Source of the DNA: CALHVX01 sp039198065
GTDB lineage: Bacteria > Pseudomonadota > Gammaproteobacteria > Pseudomonadales > Azotimanducaceae
Direction of reading: 5' to 3'
Assembly: GCA_039198065.1 (NCBI GenBank)
Contig: JBCCTU010000010.1
Location: 1 to 64,000, forward strand
DNA: 64,000 bases
The notes beneath the pieces are model-generated. The model saw only the letters and a list, made by a program, of their open reading frames with translations. It was not told the DNA's origin and ran no database searches. The translations under genes and the position numbers were made by a program. Below are positions 33,294 through 42,943 of this stretch, in pieces; position 1 is the stretch's first letter; each line of letters begins with the position of its first letter.

Positions 33294-35540
33294 ATGGACT
33301 CTGATCTCAACGCGCCTGAATCCCTACCGCTCTCCACCTTTACGGAACGCTCGTACCTCGATTACTCGATGTACGTCATCAACGATCGAGCGTTACCGCA
33401 CATCGCCGATGGCCTGAAGCCCGTGCAGCGCCGCATCATTTACGCTATGAGCGAGATCGGTCTCAGCGCGACGGCGAAGTACGCGAAGTCGGCCCGTACC
33501 GTGGGCGACGTGCTCGGCAACTACCACCCGCACGGTGACAGCGCCTGCTACGAGGCCATGGTGTTGATGGCGCAGCCGTTTTCCTACCGCTACCCACTCA
33601 TCGACGGGCAGGGCAACTGGGGGGCGCCGGACGATCCGAAGTCCTTCGCTGCTATGCGCTACACCGAATCGCGTTTGTCGCGCTACGCCGAGCTGCTGCT
33701 CGCCGAGGTGAAGCAGGGCACCGTCGACTGGGCGCCAAACTTTGACAACAGCAAACAGGAGCCGCGGCTGTTGCCGGCGCGGTTGCCGTTCGCGCTGCTC
33801 AACGGCAGTACCGGGATTGCCGTCGGTATGGCGACGGACCTGCTGCCCCACAACCTCAACGAAGTAGTGTCGGCCTGCGTACATCTGCTCGACTCGCCGA
33901 AGGCGACGACGGCCGATGTGATGACCCACATTCAGGGCCCCGACTTCCCGTCCCAGGCGCAGGTCATCACGCCCCGGGCCGACATTGAAGCGCTGTACGA
34001 GAGTGGCCGCGGGGCGATCAAGGCGCGCGCCGTGTACAGCGTCGAGAACGGCGAAATCGTCGTCACCGCGCTCCCGTATCAGAGCTCGCCGGCCAAAGTG
34101 TTGGAACAGATTGCCGCGCAGATGAACGGCAAAACGCTGCCCATGCTCACTGATCTGCGCGATGAGTCGGACCACGAACACCCAACGCGGCTGGTACTCG
34201 TACCGCGCTCCAATCGGGTCGATGTTGAACGGGTCATGAGCCACCTCTTTGCAACGACGGATCTCGAACGCAGCTACCGCGTGAACATGAATCTGATCGG
34301 CCTCGATCAGCGTCCTGGGGTGCGCGGGCTTGTGCCGCTGTTGAAGGAGTGGCTTACCTACCGCCGCCAGACCGTCACGCGGCGTCTTGAACGCCGGCTC
34401 GAGCGCATCAACGATCGGCTGCACATCATCGACGGGTTGCTGGTTGCCTATCTGAACATTGATGAGGTCATCCGCATTATCCGCGAGGCGGACGACCCGA
34501 AAGCGGCGCTCATGGCGCGCTTCAAGCTGTCGGAGCGGCAGACCGAAGCCATCCTCGATCTGCGCCTGCGCCGCCTGGCGAAGCTTGAAGAGATCGAGCT
34601 GCGCAGCGAAAAAGACGGGCTCGACGCGGAGAAGGCGGACCTCGAAAAGACCCTCGGCAGCAAAGCGCGCATGACGACGCTGATCAAAAAAGAGCTGCTG
34701 GCAGACGCTGAAGCCTACGGCGACGCGCGGCGCTCGCCGCTGGTTGAGGTGGCCGAAGCCGAAGCGTTCAGTGAAGAAGATCTGCAGAGCAACGATCCGA
34801 TTACCGTGGTGCTGTCGGAGAAGGGTTGGATCCGAGCCGCGAAAGGTCACGAGGTAGTACCGGAAGACCTCAATTACCGCGGCGGTGACCGCTACCTGGC
34901 CTCGGCCCGCGGCCGATCCAACGAACAGCTGGCGCTCCTTGACTCGACCGGACGCTCCTATGCCCTGGCGCCGCATACGCTGCCAAGCGCCCGGGGTCAG
35001 GGCGAGCCGGTAACGGGCCGGTTGAAGCCGCCAGCCGGTGCGCGCTTCACGGGTCTTATCCTTGCTCCCTCCAGCGCCCTGGTTTTGCTGGCCTCGAACA
35101 ACGGCTACGGATTCGTCGGCACGATTGACGACATGGTGAGTAAGAACAAGGCCGGTAAGGCCTACCTGTCCGTCGGCAAGGACGCCCAGGCGCTGCCACC
35201 GGTTCGCATCGAAGCGTCCCTCGAATCGTTGAAGCTCGCAGCGGCAACGAATCAAGGGCGCCTGCTGATCTTCCCGCTCACCGAGCTTCCGCAGTTGCCC
35301 CGGGGTAAAGGCAACAAGCTCATCAATATTCCCACGGCGGCCTTTAAGGCCGGCGAGGAATGGCTCGTTGATCTGGCGTTGCTGGGTGAGACCGATGCCC
35401 TGCTGGTCTACGCCGGTCAGCGACATCGGCGCTTCAAACAGTCAGAACTCGAGAACTACTTCGGCGATCGGGCTCTGCGAGGCCGCAAGCTGCCCCGGGG
35501 CTTTCAGAAGGTTGATCGGCTCGGTGTCGAATCCCGCTGA
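33294..35540 (+). CDS. parC: DNA topoisomerase IV subunit A
   Basis: DNA cleavage subunit. 748 aa with active tyrosine Y123 (AAMRYTESRLS) and the conserved DGLKPVQRRIIYAM. The quinolone region reads HPHGDSACYE with serine 83 and glutamate 87, equivalent to E. coli S80 and E84, so it is the susceptible form at those positions. The C-terminal beta-pinwheel domain follows about residue 500. The final 37 bases overlap the convergent AhpA-like gene. Confidence 0.96.
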   Translation: MDSDLNAPESLPLSTFTERSYLDYSMYVINDRALPHIADGLKPVQRRIIYAMSEIGLSATAKYAKSARTVGDVLGNYHPHGDSACYEAMVLMAQPFSYRYPLIDGQGNWGAPDDPKSFAAMRYTESRLSRYAELLLAEVKQGTVDWAPNFDNSKQEPRLLPARLPFALLNGSTGIAVGMATDLLPHNLNEVVSACVHLLDSPKATTADVMTHIQGPDFPSQAQVITPRADIEALYESGRGAIKARAVYSVENGEIVVTALPYQSSPAKVLEQIAAQMNGKTLPMLTDLRDESDHEHPTRLVLVPRSNRVDVERVMSHLFATTDLERSYRVNMNLIGLDQRPGVRGLVPLLKEWLTYRRQTVTRRLERRLERINDRLHIIDGLLVAYLNIDEVIRIIREADDPKAALMARFKLSERQTEAILDLRLRRLAKLEEIELRSEKDGLDAEKADLEKTLGSKARMTTLIKKELLADAEAYGDARRSPLVEVAEAEAFSEEDLQSNDPITVVLSEKGWIRAAKGHEVVPEDLNYRGGDRYLASARGRSNEQLALLDSTGRSYALAPHTLPSARGQGEPVTGRLKPPAGARFTGLILAPSSALVLLASNNGYGFVGTIDDMVSKNKAGKAYLSVGKDAQALPPVRIEASLESLKLAAATNQGRLLIFPLTELPQLPRGKGNKLINIPTAAFKAGEEWLVDLALLGETDALLVYAGQRHRRFKQSELENYFGDRALRGRKLPRGFQKVDRLGVESR

Positions 35541-36727
35541 CCAAGAATGGCGTGCTGCTGCCGCGCAATGAGGCTGGCGAAGGGTTCGGCCACGGCGTCG
35601 AGTCGCTCGCAGTCGGCCAGGGTGGTTGCGAAGTCGTCGCCGAAGGGGTGCTCAAAGGGCGTCAGGCTGAGGCGTTGCGGCTGTCGTAAACGCTGGTGGG
35701 CTGCGTGGCTCAACATCACCTGGCCATCGCCGGCGGCGGCGGCCAGCAGAGCGGCATCGGTCAGGTAAGCAGACCGTACGGCGGTACTGCGATCGGCCGC
35801 GAAGTGCAGACCCAGGCGGTACACGCCGTTTGAATGGCTGGCGTTCAACGCGCGAGCCAGGAGCACCGCCGCGCAGGCTGAGCGAAACGCCTGATCCTCG
35901 TCGTCGTCGAACCACAGCGCGAGACTGGCGCCGCTTAGCGGCTGAAGCGTACCGCCGTAGCGCGCAACGACGCCGCGCGCGATACCGATGGCGTCGGCTA
36001 CCAGAGTTTGGCGTTCCGCGGTGTTCAGACTCAGCTCGTTGAGCAGGTGCGCAAGCACCAGATAGGCCCCGGTGGGTGGAGCCGGGTCTTTAGCTGATGC
36101 CCTGTCCGGTGCCAGTGCCGGTGCCGGTGTCGGATTTGGGACGCTGCCAGGATCCCACCGCTGCTGCGGTGAAGCCGCCGCGGGCGGGGCGGCGACCCGG
36201 GCGTCGTCGGCGGTCCAGGCCGCGTCGGTGGGCGCCCGCGCCGGTAAGCTGGGAGCCAGTAACGCCTCAGTGTGTGCCCAGCCCCGCTGCAGCAGCGGCA
36301 GCAGCCAGGGTAGGACGGCAACCAGGCAGCCGCCGAGCAACCACAGCGGCACGCGGCTGCGTGCCAGATAGCGGCGATCGAGGGTGAGTTTGAGGTAGCC
36401 GAGCGTGGTGCCGTCGACGCCGATGGTTGCGGAGAAGGTTTCACCTTGCGACGCCGGCGCCGTCATGGCGAGGATCTGTTCGTCAACGCCGTAAATGGTG
36501 ACACCGGTAACGCCGGGCAGTCTGGCGGCGCGGTTCGCCAGTTGCCCGACAGCGATGCGGTCCTGGCTGAGCAGCGGCGCTGCGGTTAACGCCGCAACGC
36601 TTTCAGCGAGAGCCGCGCCGTACTTCGGGCTCGCTGCCGTTGCTCGGTCGTGCACGCTGACGATTGCCGCGCAGAAGGCGAGAACCAGTAAGCCGGCAAG
36701 CCAGACGAGGCGTCGCTCCCGGTACAA
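35504..36727 (-). CDS. AhpA/YtjB-like membrane protein with cyclase-like domain
   Basis: Divergent from serB, the place occupied by ytjB (smp) in E. coli and its homologue in Pseudomonas. From TTG 36727 the protein has 407 aa; a GTG at 36748 would overlap serB by 15 bases. Two membrane helices (about 8-25 and 125-145) flank a periplasmic domain (GVTGVTIYGVDEQILAMTAP), followed by a long Pro/Ala-rich linker and a cytoplasmic domain (about 230-400) with IGIARGVVARYGGTLQPLSG and LWFDDDEDQAFRSACAAVLLAR, resembling a degenerate adenylate-cyclase fold. Cyclase activity is not claimed: the metal and base-recognition residues are not evident. Confidence 0.7.
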   Translation of the reverse strand: MYRERRLVWLAGLLVLAFCAAIVSVHDRATAASPKYGAALAESVAALTAAPLLSQDRIAVGQLANRAARLPGVTGVTIYGVDEQILAMTAPASQGETFSATIGVDGTTLGYLKLTLDRRYLARSRVPLWLLGGCLVAVLPWLLPLLQRGWAHTEALLAPSLPARAPTDAAWTADDARVAAPPAAASPQQRWDPGSVPNPTPAPALAPDRASAKDPAPPTGAYLVLAHLLNELSLNTAERQTLVADAIGIARGVVARYGGTLQPLSGASLALWFDDDEDQAFRSACAAVLLARALNASHSNGVYRLGLHFAADRSTAVRSAYLTDAALLAAAAGDGQVMLSHAAHQRLRQPQRLSLTPFEHPFGDDFATTLADCERLDAVAEPFASLIARQQHAILGQRDSTPSRSTF

Positions 36728-36733
36728 TGCGGT

Positions 36734-37978
36734 ATGGCTGCGCAGCACGACATCGTTCTCGTGAACATTGCCGGGGTCGACCGATCCGGCTTGCTGGCGA
36801 TGGTGACATCGGCTCTCGGCCGCTATCAAGCCACGATTTTGGATCTCGGCCAGGCGGTGATTCACGACACGCTGGCCCTTGGCGTGCTGGTTCGGGTACC
36901 GGACGCGGCTGCCATGCCGGCGCTCAAGGAAACGCTCGGTCAGCTACTTGCTAAGGCGCAGGTCCCGGTTACCTTCGAGGCGGTGTCGGCGAAGCGGTAT
37001 GCGGACTGGGTGGCCGCCCAGGGTAAGCCGCGCTGGGTGCTGACGCTGCTTGCCCGCGGTGTGTCCGCGACGCAGCTCGCTGCGGTCACAACCAGCACCC
37101 GCGACGCTGGCCTCAACATCGAGACCGTTCGCCGTCTCACCGGCCGGACGCCGATCGAAGGGCTTGAGCGGGCCGATCAGCAGACGTCGATTGAATTCAC
37201 CCTGCGTGGTGAGCCGGCAAGCACCGTGGAGCTGCGCAAGACGCTGCTTGAGGCGTCGGTAGAGCACGGCTTCGATTTCAGTCTGCAGCGCGACTCCGTG
37301 TACCGGCGCAATCGTCGCCTAGTGGCCTTCGACATGGACTCGACCCTGATCAATGCGGAGGTAATCGACGAGCTGGCGGCGCTGCACGGCAAACGCGCCG
37401 AGGTCGCGGCGATCACCGAACGCGCAATGCGCGGTGAACTCGACTTCAAGGCCAGCTTCCGGGCCCGGGCGGAGCTTTTGCGGGGACTGCCCGAGGCGGC
37501 GCTCAACGAGGTCGCGTCGACGGTGGCCTTAAATCCCGGTGCCGACCGGCTCATTCGGGCCCTCAAACGCTTCGGCTATAAGACCGCCGTGTTGTCCGGC
37601 GGTTTTCAGTACGTGGGTGACGTGCTTAAGGAGCGACTCGGCCTCGACTACGTGTTCGCGAATCGTTTGGAGATCGCCGATGGGGTAATGACCGGTGCCG
37701 TACTTGGGGAGATCGTCGACGCCGAGCGCAAAGCCGAGCTGCTGCGAGAGTTAGCCGATAGAGAAGCTATCGCGTTGGCACAAACCATCGCCATTGGCGA
37801 TGGCGCAAATGACCTGCTCATGCTCGACGCGGCCGGCCTCGGCATTGCCTATCACGCCAAACCGCTGGTGAAAGCCTCGGCGTCGCACGCGATCTCGACG
37901 CTTGGATTAGATGCGTTGCTGTACCTGCTGGGATTCAGCGACGCCGACATCGACGAAGCGTTGGCTACACCGCGCTGA
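36734..37978 (+). CDS. serB: Phosphoserine phosphatase
   Basis: Last step of serine biosynthesis. 414 aa with two N-terminal ACT-type domains (about 1-190), LVNIAGVDRSGLLAMVTSAL marking the first, and the HAD phosphatase (about 200-410): nucleophile AFDMDSTLINAE, SGGFQYV and GDGANDLLML. The E. coli form (322 aa) has one ACT region; this length matches Pseudomonas-type SerB. Starts six bases from the divergent membrane protein gene, so their promoters must lie in each other's coding sequence. Confidence 0.94.
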   Translation: MAAQHDIVLVNIAGVDRSGLLAMVTSALGRYQATILDLGQAVIHDTLALGVLVRVPDAAAMPALKETLGQLLAKAQVPVTFEAVSAKRYADWVAAQGKPRWVLTLLARGVSATQLAAVTTSTRDAGLNIETVRRLTGRTPIEGLERADQQTSIEFTLRGEPASTVELRKTLLEASVEHGFDFSLQRDSVYRRNRRLVAFDMDSTLINAEVIDELAALHGKRAEVAAITERAMRGELDFKASFRARAELLRGLPEAALNEVASTVALNPGADRLIRALKRFGYKTAVLSGGFQYVGDVLKERLGLDYVFANRLEIADGVMTGAVLGEIVDAERKAELLRELADREAIALAQTIAIGDGANDLLMLDAAGLGIAYHAKPLVKASASHAISTLGLDALLYLLGFSDADIDEALATPR

Positions 37979-38023
37979 TTTGTGCTGACTTGGGCGGAAT
38001 CTCGGATGAGACGCTGAGCGCGG

Positions 38024-40093
38024 TTACTCGTCGGTGCTGAAGTCGTAGGACATTTCAGCGACGGGCTCCTGCAGATAGTGCCCCTGAATGTAGTTTGCCC
38101 CGGCCTGCCAGAGTGCCGACAGCATGCCGGCGTTCTCGACCATCGGTACGACGGTCAGCTTGCCCTTGGACTGCAGCTTCTTGATCACCGTGTTCAGGTA
38201 CTCGGTGCCACTGTCGTTGCTGACAATCGAACCGTCGAGCTTCACCATATCCACGGGCAGATGGCTGAGCGTTTCGAAGGGATCGTTCAGCAGCCCAAAG
38301 CGCGACAGCGACGATCGGCAGTGCAGTTTTTTCAGCCCTTCAACGAACTCGCGGCTCTGGCGAAGGTAGGTGTGCGCGTCGTTTTCCGTCAGTTGGAAAA
38401 TGACGGCGTCGCTCGGCAGGCGCGCAGCCTTGATGGCGACGGAGAGCCACTGCAGAAATTCCGGGTCGGCGATGCTGTTGGCGCTGATGTTAATCGTCAA
38501 CCGCGTGCTGTGGCCTTTCGCGCGGTGCACGGACAGCATCTTGATCGACTGCAGAATGACCCAGCGATCGATCTTGCCCGCCACGTTGTTGGCGATAGCC
38601 GTTTCCAGAAACTGATGCGGCACCATCTGCTCGCCGTTTCGGTCGAGCATGCGCAGGAACACTTCGTAGTGCTCGTCGTTGTCGCCGCGCAGGCTGATGA
38701 TCGGCTGGAACAGCAGCATGAACTTCTGCTTTTCGATTGCCTCGTTGACCAGCTTCATGACCCGCGTGGCTTCGTCGTCTTTGACGTCCGGCGTGTTGCG
38801 GGTGTGGATCTCGATGCTGTTCGACGTGTGCTCGCCCACCTCGATGTAGGTGCGGTAGGCCCGCTCAAGCAGTTGATCGGTGGCTTCGCGATCGACTTCT
38901 TCGACACCGATCATGTGAATGCTCGCGCGAACGGTTTTCTCGTTTACCTCAAGCAGCAGTTCTTCGACTGCCGAGCGGTACTCGTTGGCCTGCTTGCGCA
39001 GGTCTTCGAGGGTGCTGCCGAACAGGTAGATGGCGAACAGATCAGGATTGATACGCAGGCACGGCATCCCTTCGCTGAGTGTCGACAGCATCAGTTCGAT
39101 GCGATCGCACACCAGTTCTGCGCCCTGCAGCCCAAAGGTTGATCGCAGCACGGCCGCGTCATCGACGCCCACAAGGAACATCGCTCGGCTGGCGTGATTG
39201 GCGTTGCGCGTAGCACCCTCAACCTCGTGCAGAAAGTCACCGATGCCGTGCCGCGGCGGAATCGGGAGCGCAGTGGCGCTACCGTTGCCGTTGGCCGCAC
39301 TGTTAGCGCTCGGGTTGTCGAAGCGCAGCGTGACCTGGATGCAGCCTTCGCCCTCGTACTGGGCGGCGGCAAGGGAAACGCTGCAGGAAAACTCGTTGCC
39401 GTCACCATTCAAGGCAACGACGTCAAAGTCGTCTCGCTTGTCGGCAGCGCGGAACGCTTTGAGCTCGCCGCGCAGTTGCTCAACACTGGCATCGGCGACC
39501 AGATCGATGAGCGGTAGACCGATCAGGTCTTCGGCGTCGGCAAACCCGAACAGTTTCAGATACGCGTCGTTGGCGTAGATGTGCATGCCTTCGTGGACGT
39601 ACGCGATCGCCGCTTCCGCGCCTTGCAGCAGCAGTTGGCAGCGCTGTTCGGCTTCCGATAGCGCGCGCTTGTTCTGCACCAGTCGCGCCGTCAGGCATTG
39701 GGATTCGATTTCCCGCTGGCAGGCGCGCAGCAGATGCGTTTGATGCTCGCGATGCACGAGATCGCAGGCGCCGTGCTGCATGGCAGCGTCCGGCGAGGCA
39801 AAGCTCAGGTCTGCCGGTTGTTCGTCGGATCGCAACGCGATGATCGGTAAGCGGTTGTTGATCCGTTTAATGGCGGGAATCGCTTCCGCGGCGTCTGGCA
39901 GGCCGCTGTTTATCAGCATCAGGTCGGCGCTGCTGACGTGGTCGACGGCCAGGGACAGGTCGTCGATAAAGCGCAATCGCGTAACGATGCCGTTTGCGCG
40001 CAGCAACGAATCGAGGGCGTAGGCGTCGTTTTCCGTGCGCTCGGCAACCAACAGCCGGATCGTACTCGCGGGGGCCGAGGAGGGCGTTTCCAT
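38024..40093 (-). CDS. fimX: FimX-like c-di-GMP receptor (REC-PAS-GGDEF-EAL, degenerate)
   Basis: 689 aa from ATG 40093 (an earlier ATG at 40189 adds an unsupported 32 residues). Order: receiver-like (about 10-130), PAS (about 150-265), degenerate GGDEF (about 290-445; INPDLF where GGDEF belongs) and degenerate EAL (about 450-689; EVFLRML in place of EAL, ENDAHTYL and LSRFGLL lacking the usual metal-binding acidic residues). Such a domain binds but should not make or cleave c-di-GMP, as in Pseudomonas FimX, which also lies beside serB and controls type IV pilus assembly. Symbol by domain layout and synteny. Confidence 0.85.
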   Translation of the reverse strand: METPSSAPASTIRLLVAERTENDAYALDSLLRANGIVTRLRFIDDLSLAVDHVSSADLMLINSGLPDAAEAIPAIKRINNRLPIIALRSDEQPADLSFASPDAAMQHGACDLVHREHQTHLLRACQREIESQCLTARLVQNKRALSEAEQRCQLLLQGAEAAIAYVHEGMHIYANDAYLKLFGFADAEDLIGLPLIDLVADASVEQLRGELKAFRAADKRDDFDVVALNGDGNEFSCSVSLAAAQYEGEGCIQVTLRFDNPSANSAANGNGSATALPIPPRHGIGDFLHEVEGATRNANHASRAMFLVGVDDAAVLRSTFGLQGAELVCDRIELMLSTLSEGMPCLRINPDLFAIYLFGSTLEDLRKQANEYRSAVEELLLEVNEKTVRASIHMIGVEEVDREATDQLLERAYRTYIEVGEHTSNSIEIHTRNTPDVKDDEATRVMKLVNEAIEKQKFMLLFQPIISLRGDNDEHYEVFLRMLDRNGEQMVPHQFLETAIANNVAGKIDRWVILQSIKMLSVHRAKGHSTRLTINISANSIADPEFLQWLSVAIKAARLPSDAVIFQLTENDAHTYLRQSREFVEGLKKLHCRSSLSRFGLLNDPFETLSHLPVDMVKLDGSIVSNDSGTEYLNTVIKKLQSKGKLTVVPMVENAGMLSALWQAGANYIQGHYLQEPVAEMSYDFSTDE

Positions 40094-40297
40094 GTCAGCG
40101 ATACTGTCCTTGATCGGTCTGCACTCGTGTTCTTGTTCTGCCAGCAACGGCCTGGACTCAAGTCGTGGGGCAGCGGTGCGATGCGTCACTCAGCGATGCG
40201 CCTAGGTCCTTCGGTTTCCGCGTGCGCTAGACCACAGAGCTGCCCCGGTGTCTGCAGTTTGTTCTCCCGCACGCGGTGATCGTTGCCGTCCACCGCC

Positions 40298-42115
40298 TCA
40301 CCGGTTGGTTTCGACCACGATACCCGTCAGATCTCTGATGGTGCGCTCGGTGCCCGGGTTTTCCAAGTAACCATCCAGCAAACGAAATGTGAACTGGTTA
40401 AAGCTCTCGGTCGCTGCTTCGCAATCCAGGAGCTGAGCCGTACTTTGTGCGCCCTGACGGTGCAGATGCACCTTCTGTTCGCTGGCGAAAGGTACTTTGG
40501 GAGTGATGAGCATCGCGGCCTGCCCAATGGCCATGATCTTCGGCAGCAGCAGGGCGCGAGCGAAGTCCGTTGGTCCGCCGCGCTTTTGTACCACCCGCGC
40601 AGCGATCGGGATCGCGCGGGGGGACAGCAGTTCGATGCCCGTGGTTGCGCCGTCCGCTTCCTGGCGGATCCAACGCACTACGGCGATACACCAGCGCGCA
40701 TCCTCTGCTTCCCGGACCGCCAGCAGCTCACCGGTTTGCAGGTTGGCCGGTAGTCGGTCGTGCCACTTCAGGCGGTAGCCATTGGGACTGGTGTCGAGGG
40801 AGCGTGTTCGATAGTAGCGATAGAGGCTCACCGACTCCGTGTCGATATTGCCTTCGGCGATGGCCGGTTGGCGCTCGCCGGGCTCGCCGCGGAACTGACC
40901 GGTGAGCAGAATGCGTTCCGGATCGGCGACGTTGGGGTTCTCGGGAATGCGAAAGCGCAGGTCAAAGGCGTTGTCCCAGACGTCCGTTTTGCCGCTTTTT
41001 TCCGCTTCTGCGCGCTTCGGCTCGAGGTCCAGGAACGGATTAATCTCCCGCCGCAGCAGCGCATCGGTGCCCGTGACCTGGTCTGAGAACACGACCCCGC
41101 CGCTCAGGAAAAAGTGCACGTTCCGCAACCCGACACACACCATGAGCTCGGTTTGGCTCGGCACACGTCGGTAGCTGCGCTGGATCATGTTGCCCCAGGC
41201 ACCGGCCAGCTGTGCCAGCAGGTCGTTGTCTATGAACTCGGGAATCGGGATGCTGCTGTCGATGTCCCGCAGGTAGGCGTCGATCTCGTAGACGAGGACG
41301 TCGGTTCGAACGCCGCGGCCTTCGGTCATCGGACGATTGAGCGCGGTGTACATGGGACCGCTGTCGGCTCCGAGGTCGATGGCGAACAGTGCTTCACCGG
41401 GCTGCGGTTCCAGCAGGATGCGTCCGACCCATTGCTCAAGCGCGTTGAAAATGCGCCCAAGGTGGCGATGGCGCAGTTGGTTCGGTTTGCAGCAGCTGAG
41501 CATGAGCTGGCGCAGGTAGACGTCGGTAATCGACAGCGCCAGCTCGTGGTGGTTCTCGGCGTCTGCCAGCCGTGTGTCCGTGATACCGAGGCGCTCGGCC
41601 AGCAGGTAGAGCTGATTGAGCGTCAGCCAGACGTTTTCCTGCGGCTGTACATAAAACTGCAGCGTCCGGAGCAGCTGGCGGGAAAGGTCGGAAATTGCGC
41701 GATGGATGCAGCGGCCGAGTAATTCTTTATTCAGGCCGCGATTGTCGGCCTGCTCTGCGAGCAGATCGCGTACCGCGGCAAGATAGCCATCGCAGAGACA
41801 GCCGAGCAGCTGCTGGGCCGCGATCGCCAAGTTCTCCGCCTGTTGGTTTTGCCCGAGCGCGGCCCGGTCCAGGCGTGTTGTGAGGTAGTGGACCGCCGGT
41901 CGCAAGACTTCCAGCAGCTCGACGCGCGCATCGGCCGTTGTGTGCAGCGTCGCGACTTCGGCAACGCACTCGTCAATCAACTTGGCTGCATTCGTGGTAT
42001 TTGCCATCGGTAGACGGCTGGCCCAGTCCGCCAGCCCACTGGCCGTGGTCTCACACATAGACAGCGCCTCGATGCAGGGCGAGGGTACGCTGATGTTGAT
42101 GGCGGTTTGGGTCAC
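40298..42115 (-). CDS. Uncharacterised protein upstream of fimX, possible PilZ-like C-terminus
   Basis: 605 aa, no confident family. The N-terminal two thirds is mostly helical (LLRTLQFYVQPQENVWLTLNQLYLLAERLG; LRHRHLGRIFNALEQWVGRIL). The C-terminal third is strand-rich (LLSPRAIPIAARVV, AMLITPKVPFASEQKVHL) and could be a PilZ-type c-di-GMP barrel, but I cannot see a clear RxxxR...D/NxSxxG signature. Same strand as fimX with a 204-base gap; Pseudomonas has a hypothetical gene at the same place. It is likely a partner in the same c-di-GMP pathway (inference). No signal peptide or membrane segment. Confidence 0.75.
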   Translation of the reverse strand: MTQTAINISVPSPCIEALSMCETTASGLADWASRLPMANTTNAAKLIDECVAEVATLHTTADARVELLEVLRPAVHYLTTRLDRAALGQNQQAENLAIAAQQLLGCLCDGYLAAVRDLLAEQADNRGLNKELLGRCIHRAISDLSRQLLRTLQFYVQPQENVWLTLNQLYLLAERLGITDTRLADAENHHELALSITDVYLRQLMLSCCKPNQLRHRHLGRIFNALEQWVGRILLEPQPGEALFAIDLGADSGPMYTALNRPMTEGRGVRTDVLVYEIDAYLRDIDSSIPIPEFIDNDLLAQLAGAWGNMIQRSYRRVPSQTELMVCVGLRNVHFFLSGGVVFSDQVTGTDALLRREINPFLDLEPKRAEAEKSGKTDVWDNAFDLRFRIPENPNVADPERILLTGQFRGEPGERQPAIAEGNIDTESVSLYRYYRTRSLDTSPNGYRLKWHDRLPANLQTGELLAVREAEDARWCIAVVRWIRQEADGATTGIELLSPRAIPIAARVVQKRGGPTDFARALLLPKIMAIGQAAMLITPKVPFASEQKVHLHRQGAQSTAQLLDCEAATESFNQFTFRLLDGYLENPGTERTIRDLTGIVVETNR

Positions 42116-42367
42116 GAGATTGCGTTAGTCCAGGAAGCGCAGTTGCCGGCGCAGTGCCGGGATTCCGTTCATCGCCGCATTATATGGTATCCCTTGCGTC
42201 TGCCCGCTGGCTCATGCGCCGGGCTGTGAAGCAGCCCTCGAATTTGTCTGCCGTTGTGGCCGGGGGCATTGATCCAAGCGCTCGACGCGTGTTTCGGGAT
42301 CGCTGCCGGCGTCGCCGCCAGACGGTATGATGCGCCGCGATTTGCGACGGACCGGATTTGGAAGCCC
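42116..42367. other. Divergent promoter region upstream of efp
   Basis: 252 bases between the fimX-neighbour gene and efp, reading away from each other. The only A/T-rich patch is TTATATGGTATCCC near 42180, a candidate promoter element (TATATGGTAT). No ORF or RNA structure supported. Confidence 0.3.
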
Positions 42368-42943
42368 ATGGCCAGCTACTCGACCAACGAATTTCGCAGC
42401 GGCATGAAAGTCATGCTCGAAGGCGATCCCTGCAGCATCCTCGAGAACGAGTTCGTGAAGCCGGGTAAGGGCCAGGCATTCAACCGGGTGAAGTTTCGTA
42501 ACCTGATCAGCGGCCGGGTCTGGGAACGGACCTTTCGATCGGGCGAAAGCCTGGAAGCGGCGGACGTCATGGACATCGATATGGAGTACCTCTACACCGA
42601 CGGCGAGTACTTCCACTTCATGAAGACCGACGGCAGCTTCGAGCAGGTCGGGGCGACCCAGGCCGTGGTCGGGGACGCCAAAGACTGGCTGCTGGAACAG
42701 ACCGTCTGCCAAGTGACGCTCTGGAACGACGATCCCATTGCCGTCACACCGCCGAACTTTGTTGAGCTGGCGGTGACGGAAACCGATCCGGGCATCAAGG
42801 GCGATACGGCCCAGGGTGGATCAAAGCCTGCGACCCTGGCCACGGGCGCCGTGGTCCGCGTGACGCTGTTCGTCAATGAAGGCGACATTCTCAAAATCGA
42901 CACGCGCACCGGCGAATACGTCAGCCGCGGCGGCAAGGGCTGA
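42368..42943 (+). CDS. efp: Elongation factor P
   Basis: Relieves ribosome stalling at polyproline. 191 aa from ATG 42368 (an open frame from 42254 is not needed). Three beta-barrel domains; the tip loop reads VKPGKGQAFNR with K34, the residue that EpmA lysylates in E. coli. The modification enzyme gene follows immediately, so this is a lysine-type EF-P, unlike the arginine-rhamnosylated EF-P of Pseudomonas. The TGA stop overlaps the proposed CTG start of epmA. Confidence 0.96.
   Translation: MASYSTNEFRSGMKVMLEGDPCSILENEFVKPGKGQAFNRVKFRNLISGRVWERTFRSGESLEAADVMDIDMEYLYTDGEYFHFMKTDGSFEQVGATQAVVGDAKDWLLEQTVCQVTLWNDDPIAVTPPNFVELAVTETDPGIKGDTAQGGSKPATLATGAVVRVTLFVNEGDILKIDTRTGEYVSRGGKG

Noticed and set aside
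33393..35426. 677-codon open frame opposite parC
   Set aside because: Antisense shadow; parC is unmistakable on the plus strand.
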